Origin: Virgibacillus natechei
GTDB taxonomy: Bacteria; Bacillota; Bacilli; Bacillales; Amphibacillaceae
Reading direction: 5' to 3'
Length of the DNA: 64,000 bases
Assembly (NCBI RefSeq): GCF_026013645.1
Contig: NZ_CP110224.1
Coordinates: 1,302,001 to 1,366,000, forward strand
Under the pieces are notes generated by a model. The model saw only the letters and a list, made by a program, of their open reading frames with translations. It did no database searches and had not been told where the DNA came from. Of this stretch, positions 34,247-44,274 are shown piece after piece. Made by a program: the position numbers and the translations under genes. How positions within the stretch are numbered: position 1 is the first letter of the stretch; each line of letters starts with the position of its first letter.

Positions 34247-34663
34247 ATGAAAAAAGATCAACTAAATGAAAATATATTGTTCTTTATTTGGGGAGTATCC
34301 TTTATTGCTGTAGCAGGGAGTTTGTTTTATTCAGAAGTAATTGGGTATGAGCCATGTGAGCTTTGCTGGATACAACGAATTTTCATGTACCCATTAGTAG
34401 TCATATATGGTGTAGCTGCAATTAAAAAAGATATTTCCATTGCACTGCCGGGTCTTATATTAAGTGGGATAGGCATATTGATATCAATTTATCATTATTC
34501 CATTCAAAAAATACCTACATTACAAGCCGCGGGAGATGCATGTGGCACCGTCTCATGTAATGTGCAATATGTGAACTATTTTGGTTTTATCACCATTCCA
34601 TTTTTAGCAGGGATTGCTTTTATTATCATTTTTGTCGGACATCTTATTATTTTAAAGCGGTAG
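34247..34663 (+). CDS. bdbC: Disulfide oxidoreductase, BdbC/DsbB family
   Basis: A 138-residue membrane protein with four hydrophobic segments and the DsbB/BdbC cysteine pairs: PCELCWIQR (CxxC, about 40-48) and a second pair in GDACGTVSCN (about 97-106). It reoxidises a thiol oxidase using quinone. Start at the ATG after AGAGAGGA, since the longer frame adds a second N-terminal hydrophobic stretch without an RBS. Eleven to thirteen bases separate it from the partner gene, a classic bdbC-bdbD operon. Confidence 0.88.
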   Translation: MKKDQLNENILFFIWGVSFIAVAGSLFYSEVIGYEPCELCWIQRIFMYPLVVIYGVAAIKKDISIALPGLILSGIGILISIYHYSIQKIPTLQAAGDACGTVSCNVQYVNYFGFITIPFLAGIAFIIIFVGHLIILKR

Positions 34664-34676
34664 GGAGGAATTAATT

Positions 34677-35156
34677 ATGAAAAAGAAAATGCTCATATTT
34701 GGTGGTATCATAGTAGCTTTATTTGCTGCGTTATTTTTCGTTACAAATTATCAAAACAATCAAGCCATGGAAGATAGTGATAACCCATATGGGAAGTCAG
34801 ACTTGAATCAGGCCACAATCGATCAATTGGATGATCCATTATATGAAAATCAAGTTTTGCCTGAGGAACTAAGCGAATCGATGGACAATGGAGAAGAGGA
34901 AACGGTTTATTTCTATGATCCAACATGTGTCTACTGTCAGGAAGCAACACCAGTGCTTGTACCATTAGCTGAGGACCTAGATATTGATCTAAAAAAACTA
35001 AATCTATTAGAATTTGATGATCAATGGATTCCGTATAATATTGAGTCTACTCCAACAGTCGTTCATTATGAAAATGGCCAAGAAGTTGCACGTATCGGTG
35101 GATCAAGGCCAGAAGCAGAGTTTGAAGCATTTTTTAACCAACATGTCTTGAATTAG
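34677..35156 (+). CDS. Membrane-anchored thioredoxin-like protein (BdbD/BdbA-like)
   Basis: A 159-residue extracytoplasmic thioredoxin-fold protein with an uncleaved signal anchor (MLIFGGIIVALFAALFFV) and the active site DPTCVYCQEATPV (CxxC at about 84-87), cis-Pro in STPTVVHYENG (about 122). Partner of the upstream BdbC-like enzyme; together they form disulfides in exported or membrane proteins such as competence or oxidase components. It is shorter than classical BdbD and lacks the DsbA-type helical insertion, so it is closer to BdbA/thioredoxin-like forms. Confidence 0.8.
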   Translation: MKKKMLIFGGIIVALFAALFFVTNYQNNQAMEDSDNPYGKSDLNQATIDQLDDPLYENQVLPEELSESMDNGEEETVYFYDPTCVYCQEATPVLVPLAEDLDIDLKKLNLLEFDDQWIPYNIESTPTVVHYENGQEVARIGGSRPEAEFEAFFNQHVLN

Positions 35157-35160
35157 ATTA

Positions 35161-35222
35161 GAAAACTTGGCTTATCGCCAAGCCTTAGTAAACTTATGCA
35201 GATAGGAAGTTATATGCTTTCT
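35161..35222 (+). repeat. R5 repeat directly after the thioredoxin-like gene
   Basis: GAAAACTTGGCTTATCGCCA then AGCC, forming a short hairpin (CTTGGC / GCCAAG), followed by ACTTATGCAGATAGGAAG. The first 21 bases equal the complement of 17104-17124, and a related copy starts at 50096. Confidence 0.7.
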
Positions 35223-35230
35223 GTGAACAA

Positions 35231-35266
35231 GAGCTAACTAGTTTTATAAAACTAGTTAGCTCTTTT
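35231..35266 (+). terminator. Terminator of the BdbC/thioredoxin-like operon
   Basis: Perfect 14-15-bp stem GAGCTAACTAGTTTT / AAACTAGTTAGCTC followed by TTTTT. Confidence 0.9.
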
Positions 35267-35275
35267 TATTGAATA

Positions 35276-35650
35276 GGAAACTATAGAATTTAAATACTGT
35301 GGATACCTTATATACTGGGGAATAGCCACGTCCAGCTCCAGCGCCCAACAACTATCAAACCACCCTTGTGGTGAAAGTCAACATCGACTCACTAGGCTTA
35401 AGGAAGGCCGACTAAAACGGTGCTTGCGCTCAGGCGTCGGCATCCCCCTATGAAGGGGCATGTTTCCTTTTCGCTCCAAGCATAAGATTCACTTTGACTT
35501 TCTCCATTATTGGAGATAAGTCAAGTTCATCTAATCTCATTGTGGAAGTGGAAGTTCAACTAAAACCGCCACTTTGCGTGACAACGTTGAACCACCCGCA
35601 GCGCTGAGCGCAGTTTGTGTGTTGCTAAACGGGCGCTTGCGTTTTTGTTC
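35276..35650 (-). repeat. Dispersed repeat R1, copy C (inverted)
   Basis: Reverse-complement orientation relative to copies A, B and D: begins GGAAACTATAGAATTTAAAT and ends GCTAAACGGGCGCTTGCG. Collinear with copy B except for one interior block that C lacks. On its own strand the repeat starts immediately after the hmoB TAA (TAA-GAACAAAA), just as copy D follows lcfB. Confidence 0.85.
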
Positions 35651-36157
35651 TTATTCATCTTCATTTGGTTCGTACATCTGATAGGTTGTTATAAATGGTT
35701 TAGCCGACATGAAAGTGGTTGGTTTAGCAGCAGCCTTTCCCTGGTGGGCATTTTTAAATGAATCAGAGTCTTTCCAGTTCTCAAAGTCCTCTACAGACCG
35801 CCATTGTGTGAAGACAATATACGTATCTCCTTGAACTGGTTTCAAAAAGCGGAATGCTTGAAAACCAGGCTCCTTATCTGCCATATTTCCCCGATTTTTA
35901 AAGCGCTCTTCTAAAATTGCTTTTCCATCTTCTATAACTGGTATATTATTCATTACGACATAGCCATCTTCTTTAATTTCTCCAGTTTGAAGAAGCACTT
36001 CATACTCACTTCCGGCAGAAAATATTTGCTTGGATATCCCTTCATAATAAGCCAGCGTTCCTGAACTACTATTCATTAAATGTAAATTGATTTCTTGATG
36101 TTTATCTTCTAGTTTCTGTAAAAATTCTATTGTGCCAATCGTCATAAATGCTTTCAT
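35651..36157 (-). CDS. hmoB: Haem-degrading monooxygenase HmoB (YhgC)
   Basis: A 168-residue protein with a C-terminal antibiotic-biosynthesis-monooxygenase fold (about 65-160): ILEERFKNRGNMADKEPGFQ, AFRFLKPVQGDTYIVFTQWR and VEDFENWKDSDSFKNAH, the last containing the axial-type His of IsdG-like haem oxygenases. N-terminal region resembles HmoB rather than HmoA. It would cleave haem to release iron in the cytosol. Length and place next to pbpF and hemEHY match B. subtilis yhgC. RBS AAAGGGG. Transcribed divergently from pbpF. Confidence 0.88.
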   Translation of the reverse strand: MKAFMTIGTIEFLQKLEDKHQEINLHLMNSSSGTLAYYEGISKQIFSAGSEYEVLLQTGEIKEDGYVVMNNIPVIEDGKAILEERFKNRGNMADKEPGFQAFRFLKPVQGDTYIVFTQWRSVEDFENWKDSDSFKNAHQGKAAAKPTTFMSAKPFITTYQMYEPNEDE

Positions 36158-36320
36158 GTATCATTCCCCTTTCTTGATCTCTATAATCTCATAATACCCT
36201 ATTCTATGTCCTGTTAATCAACTTAGTTTAGCCGAATCGTTTACGAATTAGAAGTAAAATTACTTTCGAACTGTCACAAATTGTCGTATAATAGGAGAGT
36301 GAATGTGTAGAGGTGAACAG

Positions 36321-38510
36321 ATGGATACAATAAAAAAAAGATCTGATAAACATAAAGATAAGCATAATAAGAAGCGATCCTTTATAAGTAAATTAAAAAT
36401 CTTTTTATTTATACTGATTGTTATTGTAGGAGTAGGATTTTCGGGATATGCTGCCATCCTAGTTGGTGGCAACCTAATTGTTGATGCTGAAGATCTAGTT
36501 TTGGACGAAACGACAACGGTAGAAACAGCTGATGGGGAGGCTGTCAGCAAGTTATACGATGAAGATCGATCGGTTAGGGGTATTGATGAAATTCCCAAAC
36601 ATGTCCAAGATGCATTCATCTCTATTGAAGATAGACGGTTTTATGAACATTCAGGAGTGGATTTTAAATCCGTATTTCGTGCAGTGATACGCAATATTTT
36701 TGCGATGAGCAAGGTAGAAGGTGGTAGTACGATCACACAGCAATTGTCAAAAAATCTGTTCTTATCTAATGACAAAACCTGGACGCGTAAAGCAAAAGAA
36801 GTAATGGCGGCGGTTCATTTGGAACGAAAGTTATCGAAGAACGAAATATTTGAACTGTATCTTAATGAAATTTATTTTGGTGACGGTGTTTATGGAATAG
36901 AGAGAGCTTCCAATTATTTCTTTTCAAAATCCGTTGATGATTTAACCATTGCTGAGGGAGCGCTTTTGGCTGGACTTGCAAAAGGCCCGAATGGATACTC
37001 ACCTATTAATCATCCCGAACGAGCATTGGATAGAAGGAATGTAGTGCTGAATGCCATGGAAGATACTGGAGTGATTTCGACGGAAACACGGATACAGGAA
37101 CAAGAAAAAGGATTGGGCTTAGACGTTCAAGAAAGACAGGCGAATGCATGGGTGGATAGCTATATTGACCTTGTGATGAAAGAAGCTGCTGATGACCATG
37201 ACCTGTCTGTTAATGAATTAAAGCGTGGTGGGTACCGAATTGTTATCAATATGGATGAAAAGGTACAACGGATTGCCTATGATCAATTTCAACATGATGA
37301 TTATTTCCCAGGCAATACGGAAGGTGCAGAAGGTGCTTTTGTCATGATGGAGCAGGAAACGGGGAAGATTGTTTCGGCTATTGGTGGTAGAGATTATCAG
37401 ATTGGTGATTTGAATCGTGTCACGGTAGAGAGGCAGCCAGGATCCATCATGAAACCTATTGCAGTATATGCGCCAGCAATGATGCAATTAGAAAGGTATA
37501 CCCCCTATTCACTTATACCAGACTATCAATATGATTACGATGGATATACAGTGGCTAACGTCGATAATCAATTTGACGGGAGTGTAACCATTTATGATGC
37601 TTTAAAAAAGTCAAAGAATACTTCTGCAGTATGGTTGCTTGATCAAATAGGGGTGGACTACTCCAAGGATTACCTGGAACAATTAGGGGTGGCCATTGAA
37701 GATGATGGATTACCTATTGCGTTAGGTGGACTAACAGATGGTCTTGCACCAGTTGATTTAATGGAAAGTTATGGTGCGTTTGCGCGTAACGGTGATGTGA
37801 TTGAATCATCGACTATTGAACGTATTTATGACAAGGATGATGAAATGATTTTTCAATCCAATTCAAATTCACGAGAGGTCTTTAGTCCGCAAGTAGCGTG
37901 GGATATGACGGAGATTTTAACAGACACGGTTGAAAGTGGAACTGCGGCTCCTGGTGAGTTTTCGAAAGCATTAGCAGGGAAAACGGGATCAACACAGCAT
38001 GCACTCGTGGAAGGAGAAACGAATGATGCTTGGTTTGTAGGTTATACACCAGAATATACGACCGCTTTATGGATGGGCTATGACAAGCTGGATGAAGATA
38101 ATTATTTGACTGCAGGTAGTGAATATCCGACCCGGTTGACAAAGTCCATTTTAACAGAAATGGATAGTCAAGAATTACTGGCAGAGAATTTTACAAAGCC
38201 TGATGATGTGGATGCACTTCCGGAGCCGATTGAACTTCCGCAAATAGCTGAGGTGCAAGCGGATTATTCATTTGGCGTTTCGTCATTGGGAAAACTGACT
38301 TGGCAAGGATCTCCTGATGATCGTGTTATCTATCGTATTTATCGTGAGCAAGAAGGAATTGACGAACGGGCAGGAGAGGTTAAAGGAGAAACAGAGTTTA
38401 ACTTAAATGTGACCGAAGTCTTTCAATCAAATGACTATTATGTTGTTCCTTACGATCCGCTAACGAAATTAGAAGGGGATAGATCGGAGTCCGTGAGTTT
38501 GACCTGGTAA
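36321..38510 (+). CDS. pbpF: Class A penicillin-binding protein PbpF
   Basis: A 729-residue bifunctional peptidoglycan synthase. A basic cytoplasmic tail and one membrane anchor (LFILIVIVGVGFSGYAAILV) precede a GT51 glycosyltransferase domain with SIEDRRFYEHSGVDF (catalytic Glu) and GGSTITQQLSKNLFLS, and a transpeptidase domain with S-x-x-K in RQPGSIMKPI, S-x-N in KKSKNTSAVW and KTG in LAGKTGSTQHA. A small C-terminal fibronectin-like segment follows. Matches PbpF of B. subtilis in length and neighbourhood. ATG with AGAGGTGA is preferred to an earlier TTG/GTG. Confidence 0.92.
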   Translation: MDTIKKRSDKHKDKHNKKRSFISKLKIFLFILIVIVGVGFSGYAAILVGGNLIVDAEDLVLDETTTVETADGEAVSKLYDEDRSVRGIDEIPKHVQDAFISIEDRRFYEHSGVDFKSVFRAVIRNIFAMSKVEGGSTITQQLSKNLFLSNDKTWTRKAKEVMAAVHLERKLSKNEIFELYLNEIYFGDGVYGIERASNYFFSKSVDDLTIAEGALLAGLAKGPNGYSPINHPERALDRRNVVLNAMEDTGVISTETRIQEQEKGLGLDVQERQANAWVDSYIDLVMKEAADDHDLSVNELKRGGYRIVINMDEKVQRIAYDQFQHDDYFPGNTEGAEGAFVMMEQETGKIVSAIGGRDYQIGDLNRVTVERQPGSIMKPIAVYAPAMMQLERYTPYSLIPDYQYDYDGYTVANVDNQFDGSVTIYDALKKSKNTSAVWLLDQIGVDYSKDYLEQLGVAIEDDGLPIALGGLTDGLAPVDLMESYGAFARNGDVIESSTIERIYDKDDEMIFQSNSNSREVFSPQVAWDMTEILTDTVESGTAAPGEFSKALAGKTGSTQHALVEGETNDAWFVGYTPEYTTALWMGYDKLDEDNYLTAGSEYPTRLTKSILTEMDSQELLAENFTKPDDVDALPEPIELPQIAEVQADYSFGVSSLGKLTWQGSPDDRVIYRIYREQEGIDERAGEVKGETEFNLNVTEVFQSNDYYVVPYDPLTKLEGDRSESVSLTW

Positions 38511-38609
38511 TTTAGTCGAATTCATGACAAAAGGCTGAATTCACTGTACAGGTATTAGATAAATCGATATAGTAAATGATGGACAATAGCAGGAAAAAGG
38601 GTGGTATAT

Positions 38610-39644
38610 ATGGTAAAAGAAATAAATGATACGCTTATTAGAGCATACAACGGTGAGAAAACACAACATACACCTGCTTGGTATATGCGTCAGGCTGGAA
38701 GGTCGCAAGAGGAGTATCGCAAACTAAAGCAAAAGTATTCCCTATTTGAAATCACACATCAACCTGAGTTATGTGCTTATGTTACACGCCTACCTGTTGA
38801 ACATTATGGTGTAGATGGAGCAATTCTTTATAAAGATATTATGTCACCATTGCCTGCATTAGGAGTGGATGTGGAGATTAAATCGGGTATTGGCCCAGTT
38901 ATTCATAATCCGATTTCAAGCTATCATGATATTGAAAAACTAGGGACCATTAACCCTAAATCAGATGTACCCTATGTACTGGATACGATTAAACTTCTAA
39001 CAGAGGAACAGTTAGATGTACCTTTAATAGGGTTTAGTGGAGCGCCTTTTACACTAGCTAGTTATATGATTGAAGGTGGCCCATCTAAAAATTATGCTAA
39101 AACAAAAAGTTTTATGTATCGTGAACCAGAGGCATGGTTTGCCTTAATGGATAAGTTGGCAGACATGACGATCACGTATGTAGAAGCACAGATTCATGCA
39201 GGTGCAAAGGCTATTCAGATTTTCGATTCATGGGTTGGCGCACTTAATGCCGCGGATTACCGTTATTTTATAAAACCTGTTATGACACGAATTTTTTCAG
39301 CATTACGTGTGCATCAAGTGCCATTAATTGTTTTTGGAGTAGGTGCACGCCATCTTCTGTTGGAGTGGAACGACTTACCAGTTGATGTTATCGGTTTAGA
39401 CTGGCGCACATCCATTACGGAAGCACGTGAATTAGGAGTGACGAAGGTTCTTCAAGGTAATTTGGATCCTGCACTTCTTCTAACAAACTGGGAAACGATT
39501 GAAAAACGTACGGAAGCTATTTTAGAGGACGGAATGAATGATGGAAACCATGTATTTAATTTGGGTCATGGCGTGACACCAGATGTTAACCCTGAAACAT
39601 TAAAGAGGCTTACTGCATTCGTTCATGCGTACTCTAAAAGATAA
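38610..39644 (+). CDS. hemE: Uroporphyrinogen decarboxylase HemE
   Basis: A 344-residue cytosolic enzyme converting uroporphyrinogen III to coproporphyrinogen III. N-terminal signature [15 protein letters not shown] (about 22-36) carries the substrate-binding Arg residues; active-site Asp is in [12 protein letters not shown] (about 73-84), and [17 protein letters not shown] and [13 protein letters not shown] are conserved blocks. Starts at the ATG following GGGTGG. First gene of the hemE-hemH-hemY operon; hemH begins 26 bases after its stop. Confidence 0.95.
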   Translation: MVKEINDTLIRAYNGEKTQHTPAWYMRQAGRSQEEYRKLKQKYSLFEITHQPELCAYVTRLPVEHYGVDGAILYKDIMSPLPALGVDVEIKSGIGPVIHNPISSYHDIEKLGTINPKSDVPYVLDTIKLLTEEQLDVPLIGFSGAPFTLASYMIEGGPSKNYAKTKSFMYREPEAWFALMDKLADMTITYVEAQIHAGAKAIQIFDSWVGALNAADYRYFIKPVMTRIFSALRVHQVPLIVFGVGARHLLLEWNDLPVDVIGLDWRTSITEARELGVTKVLQGNLDPALLLTNWETIEKRTEAILEDGMNDGNHVFNLGHGVTPDVNPETLKRLTAFVHAYSKR

Positions 39645-39670
39645 CATTTTTGATAAAGAGGTGCTATGAA

Positions 39671-40609
39671 ATGAGTAGGGAAAAGATAGGATTATTGGTT
39701 ATGGCGTACGGTACGCCATATAAAGAAGAAGATATCGAACGCTATTATACACATATTCGCCACGGAAGAAAGCCAGCTGAGGATGCATTGCAGGATTTAA
39801 AAGATCGGTATAAAGCTATTGGTGGTATTTCACCATTAGCTAGAATTACAGAACAACAAGCAAAAGCAATTGAAGCGAATCTTAATGCTGGGCAGGATGA
39901 ATATGAATTCAAGGCATACATCGGCTTGAAGCATATTGAGCCATTCATTGAAGATGCAGTTGAAGAAATGGCAAAGGACGGGATCGAGCAAGCTGTTTCA
40001 ATCGTTTTGGCTCCGCATTATTCTACATTCAGTGTGAAATCGTACAACCAACGTGCAAGTGATGAAGCAGCAAAACATGGCGTAACATCGCTTGCTTCTG
40101 TGGAGAGTTGGTACAATGCTCCAGGATTTATTAACTATTGGGCAGATCAAATTGATGCTGTTTATAATGAAATACCAAATGAAGAGAAGGAAAATGCTGT
40201 ATTAGTTGTCTCTGCACATAGTTTGCCAGAGAAAATTTTACAAGATGGGGATCCATATGTAGAGCAGCTTGCTGAAACAGCGAAATTAATTATAGAAAAG
40301 ACAGCGATTAAAAACTATGAAATTGGCTGGCAAAGTGAAGGGAATACACCTGATCCATGGCTTGGCCCGGATGTGCAGGATCTAACGCGTGATCTGTATG
40401 AACAAAAAGGCTATCGTTCGTTTATCTATGCACCAGTTGGCTTTATTTCGGATCACTTGGAAGTTTTATTTGACAATGATTATGAATGTAAAGTTGTATG
40501 TGATGAACTCGGAGCTAATTATTATCGTCCTGAGATGCCAAATACACATCCATTGTTTATCGACACATTAGCAGATGTTGTACTAAAAAAAGTGAAGCGT
40601 GAAGCGTAA
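39671..40609 (+). CDS. hemH: Coproporphyrin/protoporphyrin ferrochelatase HemH (CpfC)
   Basis: A 312-residue soluble ferrochelatase. The catalytic His is in [12 protein letters not shown] (about 177-188) and the catalytic Glu in [18 protein letters not shown] (about 257-274). LVMAYGTPY opens the protein. Gram-positive enzymes of this type insert iron into coproporphyrin III, one step before haem. The AAAGAGGTG upstream supports the ATG used over a frame starting earlier. Its stop codon shares one base with the hemY start (TAATG). Confidence 0.94.
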   Translation: MSREKIGLLVMAYGTPYKEEDIERYYTHIRHGRKPAEDALQDLKDRYKAIGGISPLARITEQQAKAIEANLNAGQDEYEFKAYIGLKHIEPFIEDAVEEMAKDGIEQAVSIVLAPHYSTFSVKSYNQRASDEAAKHGVTSLASVESWYNAPGFINYWADQIDAVYNEIPNEEKENAVLVVSAHSLPEKILQDGDPYVEQLAETAKLIIEKTAIKNYEIGWQSEGNTPDPWLGPDVQDLTRDLYEQKGYRSFIYAPVGFISDHLEVLFDNDYECKVVCDELGANYYRPEMPNTHPLFIDTLADVVLKKVKREA

Positions 40610-42012
40610 TGGCAGACACTAAAAAAATAGTTATTGTAGGTGGCGGTATTACAGGATTATCTGCGGCTTACTATTTACAGAAAGAAATAAAAGCTAATCA
40701 GCTTCCTTATGAAGTAAAGCTAGTTGAAGCAAGTGATCGTCTAGGTGGTAAAATTAAAACCATGAAACGTGACGGTTATACAATTGAACAAGGAGCAGAT
40801 TCACTTTTATCCAGGAAAAGACCTGCCATGAAGCTTGTTGAGGAATTAGGGATTGAAGATAAAATGGTTCGAAATGGCACAGGCCAATCCTACATTTTAG
40901 TGAAAAACAAATTACACAAAATGCCTAAAGGAGCTTTTATGGGAATCCCCACACAGGTCAGTCCCTTTTTATTTTCAGGAATATTTTCTCCTAAGGGGAA
41001 ATTACGTGCTGGGTTAGACTTTATGTTACCAAAAGGAAAAGCAGCAACAGACCAGTCACTTGGTGGTTTCTTTCGTCATCGCTTTGGAAATGAGTTGGTA
41101 GATCATTTAATTGAGCCATTGTTGTCAGGCATCTATACTGGTGATATTGATGATATGAGCTTAATGGCAACATTCCCTAACTTTTATAACTTGGAACAAG
41201 AACACCGTAGTTTAATAAGAGGACTACAGAAAACAATGCCTAAGCCAACGAAATCTAAAGGGAAAAATCCGGGTGTGTTTTTCTCATTTGAAAATGGTTT
41301 AGAGACATTGATTGATGAAGTTCATAACCAACTAGATGAAGGAACAACGAAATTAAACACAGCGGTCGATCATGTAGAGAAAAAAGAGCACGGCTATCAT
41401 TTGTTACTGAGTAGTGGTGAAGTGTATAAGGCGGATGCAGTGATTATGGCTGTGCCTCATTTCACCTTACCGAAGATGTTTAGTCAATATGATTTCTTTA
41501 AATCATTTAAGGATATACCAGCTACCTCAACAGCAAATGTTGTTCTTGCTTTTGATCAATCTGCTATTAAAAAAGACATCGATGGGACAGGCTTTCTCGT
41601 GTCTAGAAATAGCGATTATCGCATAACTGCATGTACATGGACACATAAAAAATGGCCACAAACAACACCGGAAGGGAAAGTCCTTTTACGTAGCTATGTT
41701 GGAAGGCCAAATGATCAGTCTGTTGTGGACTTGTCCGATGAGACTATTAAGGAAATTGTTATGAATGATTTAAAGAAGACAATGAAAATAACGGCAGAAC
41801 CTGAATTCAGTGTGATAACACGCTGGAAGGATGCAAGAGCACAATATAAGGTAGGACATCTGGAGCATATTGCTAAGGTGCGCAAAGAGGCCCGTGAACA
41901 TGTACCTGGTGTATTTTTAACAGGGAGCTCCTATAATGGTGTTGGCATACCGGATTGTATTGGTCAAGGTGAACAAGCTGTTGCTGACGTGTTGGACTTT
42001 TTAAATAGGTAA
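40609..42012 (+). CDS. hemY: Coproporphyrinogen III oxidase HemY (CgoX)
   Basis: A 467-residue FAD-dependent oxidase that makes coproporphyrin III in the Gram-positive haem route. FAD-binding dinucleotide motif IVGGGITGLSAAYYL at the N-terminus, VEASDRLGGKIKTMKRDGYTIEQG-type second block (split here as SDRLGGKIKTMKRDG), and the closing FAD motif LTGSSYNGVGIPDCIGQG (about 439-456). Translationally coupled to hemH. Operon order E-H-Y is that of Bacillus. Confidence 0.94.
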   Translation: MADTKKIVIVGGGITGLSAAYYLQKEIKANQLPYEVKLVEASDRLGGKIKTMKRDGYTIEQGADSLLSRKRPAMKLVEELGIEDKMVRNGTGQSYILVKNKLHKMPKGAFMGIPTQVSPFLFSGIFSPKGKLRAGLDFMLPKGKAATDQSLGGFFRHRFGNELVDHLIEPLLSGIYTGDIDDMSLMATFPNFYNLEQEHRSLIRGLQKTMPKPTKSKGKNPGVFFSFENGLETLIDEVHNQLDEGTTKLNTAVDHVEKKEHGYHLLLSSGEVYKADAVIMAVPHFTLPKMFSQYDFFKSFKDIPATSTANVVLAFDQSAIKKDIDGTGFLVSRNSDYRITACTWTHKKWPQTTPEGKVLLRSYVGRPNDQSVVDLSDETIKEIVMNDLKKTMKITAEPEFSVITRWKDARAQYKVGHLEHIAKVRKEAREHVPGVFLTGSSYNGVGIPDCIGQGEQAVADVLDFLNR

Positions 42013-42025
42013 CATGTAGAATACT

Positions 42026-42062
42026 GGCTTCATACGATGACTTATCGTATGAAGCCTTTTTT
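42026..42062 (+). terminator. hemEHY terminator
   Basis: Perfect 12-bp stem GGCTTCATACGA / TCGTATGAAGCC followed by six T. Confidence 0.92.
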
Positions 42063-42211
42063 CCTTTTTTTGATGTCCTATTAGACTAACGCTTCAAGAG
42101 TATGAATACGTAGTTGATTCGTTTGTTATTAACAATTTTTCCTCCCGTATTCGAACTGACTAATCTAAGCCTATCACTTTATTAGAAACCCTTGTAATCT
42201 GCCAAAAAAAG

Positions 42212-42241
42212 AAAATGCTCAAGTATTAACCTGAGCATTTT
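42212..42241 (-). terminator. pepF terminator
   Basis: Stem AAAATGCTCA-G / C-TGAGCATTTT directly beyond the minus-strand pepF stop codon, with T-run on that strand. Confidence 0.85.
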
Positions 42242-42251
42242 CACTATAGCT

Positions 42252-44063
42252 TTATTCGTAGCTTTTCTCCAGTTCATCAACAAGTGAGCCAACATATGCG
42301 ACAGCTTCTCTAATTGCATCAGGCTTTGACATGTCGACACCTGCTTGTTTAATAAGTTCAAGTGGCTTTTCGCTTCCGCCTGATTTGAGGACATTTAACC
42401 AGCGGTCAACAGCTGGCTTTCCTTCTGTTTCGATTTTCTGAGCAACTGCAGTCGAAACTGTTAAGCCTGCAGAATACGTATACGGATATAATCCCATATA
42501 ATAATGTGGTTGACGCATCCAGGTAAGACCTGCACCTTCATCAAATGCTACCGTATCGCCCCAGAAGTTTTCTAAGGCTTCTCGTTTTTGCTCTGATAAT
42601 ACATTAGCGGTTAATGGTGTTCCTTCTTCGGCTAATGTGTACACCCTACGTTGGAATTCACCTTCCAATAAATGGGTGACGAAATTGTGGTAGTACGTCC
42701 CAAGTAATTGTGTGATGACCCAGCGCTTCATACGTTTGTCATCTGTTTTATGAAGTAGATGTTTTGCGAGCAGTAATTCATTAATGGTTGACGGTGCCTC
42801 TACGAAATAAGTGGACGGACGTGTATTAACCATTGATTGATTTTCACCTGCAAGAAAGAAATGTCCGGCATGGCCTAATTCATGTGCTAGTACAAAAGCT
42901 CCGCGCATGGTATCTGTCCATGTTATTAATATATAGGGATGGACACCATATGGACTTGCACAAAATGCTCCTGTTTGTTTACCCACATTGTCAGATAAAT
43001 CGACCCATCGTTTATGAATCCCTTTTTTCATGATTTCACTATATTCAGGACCCATTATTTCAAGTGCTTCAATAATGGTAGACGTTGCTTCTTCATAAGT
43101 TGTTTCAGGGTTAAACGTTGGGTCTAATGGTGCTTTCAGGTCACTGAAATGTAACTCATCCAGCCCGAGCTTTTCTTTTTTCAGTTTTGCATAACGACGC
43201 ATATGGGGTGCTAACTCTTGTTGTATAACATCCAATTGGTTGTTATACATTTCCTTGGTAACCTGCTGTGGTTGAAGAAGCATATCAGTAACCGAATCAT
43301 AGGAACGCAGGCGTGACATCGTAACTTGTTTCTTTACCTCGGTTGCATATGTTGCAGCGAACGTGTTTTTATACTGGTTTAAAGTCTTAATAAACGAATC
43401 ATACGCATTGCGACGCGTTTTTTTATCTGCAGCTAATTCATAGCGATCTTCATATAATGCAGCGGACATTGGTAACTCAGAACCATCTTCCCCAGTGATT
43501 GAATCGAATTCCATATCGGAAGACTTACTGCGTCCGTAAATCATATATGGTGCACCATGTACTTCACTAAGCGCTGCTAATGTTTCTTCTAGTTCTGGTG
43601 AAAGTGTGTATGGTTTTTTCTCAGCTATATCATGAAGCGCCTTTTGGAAGGTCTTCAGTTTTGGTTCTTCTTGTAAAAATTGATCAATTGCTTCATCAGA
43701 AAGGCGTAATAATTCAGATTGAACAAAGGAAAGCTTTGCACTTATAGATGCAAGTGCTGAAGAGACCTTTGCTGTGTCACGTTGATTGTCAGGATCCGTG
43801 CCATCCGCGCTTGATTTAAGTGTGGCATAGGTAGCTACTCTGGTAATTCTTATTTGAAGTTGCTCCTGAGCGGATAGGCCGTTTAATAGGTTCTGTGCAC
43901 TTGAACCTAATTCTCCTTTATATTGTGTAACTTCACTAACTGCTTCTTGGATCGCATTCAGTTCTTTTTCCCATTCCTCGTCAGATTTGAATAAATCATT
44001 CAAATTCCATTTTTGCTCATCAGGAACTTCTTCACGGTTCAATCTTCTTGTTTTTGTTGTCAT
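42252..44063 (-). CDS. pepF: Oligoendopeptidase F
   Basis: A 603-residue cytosolic zinc metallopeptidase of family M3B that cleaves oligopeptides. The catalytic HExxH is in LAHELGHAGHFF (about 389-400) with the third ligand Glu in STINELLLAKHLL about 25 residues on. The N-terminal helical PepF domain (VPDEQKWNLNDLFKSDEEWE, about 14-33) is characteristic. Length agrees with lactococcal and Bacillus PepF. RBS AAGGGG. A related role in sporulation or peptide turnover is possible but not shown here. Confidence 0.93.
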   Translation of the reverse strand: MTTKTRRLNREEVPDEQKWNLNDLFKSDEEWEKELNAIQEAVSEVTQYKGELGSSAQNLLNGLSAQEQLQIRITRVATYATLKSSADGTDPDNQRDTAKVSSALASISAKLSFVQSELLRLSDEAIDQFLQEEPKLKTFQKALHDIAEKKPYTLSPELEETLAALSEVHGAPYMIYGRSKSSDMEFDSITGEDGSELPMSAALYEDRYELAADKKTRRNAYDSFIKTLNQYKNTFAATYATEVKKQVTMSRLRSYDSVTDMLLQPQQVTKEMYNNQLDVIQQELAPHMRRYAKLKKEKLGLDELHFSDLKAPLDPTFNPETTYEEATSTIIEALEIMGPEYSEIMKKGIHKRWVDLSDNVGKQTGAFCASPYGVHPYILITWTDTMRGAFVLAHELGHAGHFFLAGENQSMVNTRPSTYFVEAPSTINELLLAKHLLHKTDDKRMKRWVITQLLGTYYHNFVTHLLEGEFQRRVYTLAEEGTPLTANVLSEQKREALENFWGDTVAFDEGAGLTWMRQPHYYMGLYPYTYSAGLTVSTAVAQKIETEGKPAVDRWLNVLKSGGSEKPLELIKQAGVDMSKPDAIREAVAYVGSLVDELEKSYE

Positions 44064-44173
44064 TTGTATGCCCCTTCCCCAAAATATTTCGATACTCTAA
44101 ATAATTATAATATAAAAACAAATAGAATGATATAATTTTTCAGTTATTACACAGAAAAAAACACGCAGTAAAA

Positions 44174-44201
44174 ACTGACAACTATTTAAATAGCTGTCAG
44201 T
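44174..44201 (-). terminator. yhfH terminator
   Basis: Near-perfect palindrome ACTGACA-AC-TATTTAAATA-GC-TGTCAGT; on the minus strand it is followed by TTTTTACT, which suits the small gene just upstream. Confidence 0.75.
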
Positions 44202-44274
44202 AGATCTAAGTGGTAGTGTTGTAGTACAGTATAGATGGAAGTCTACGATTATTAGAGCTTAATAGATTTTTTAT

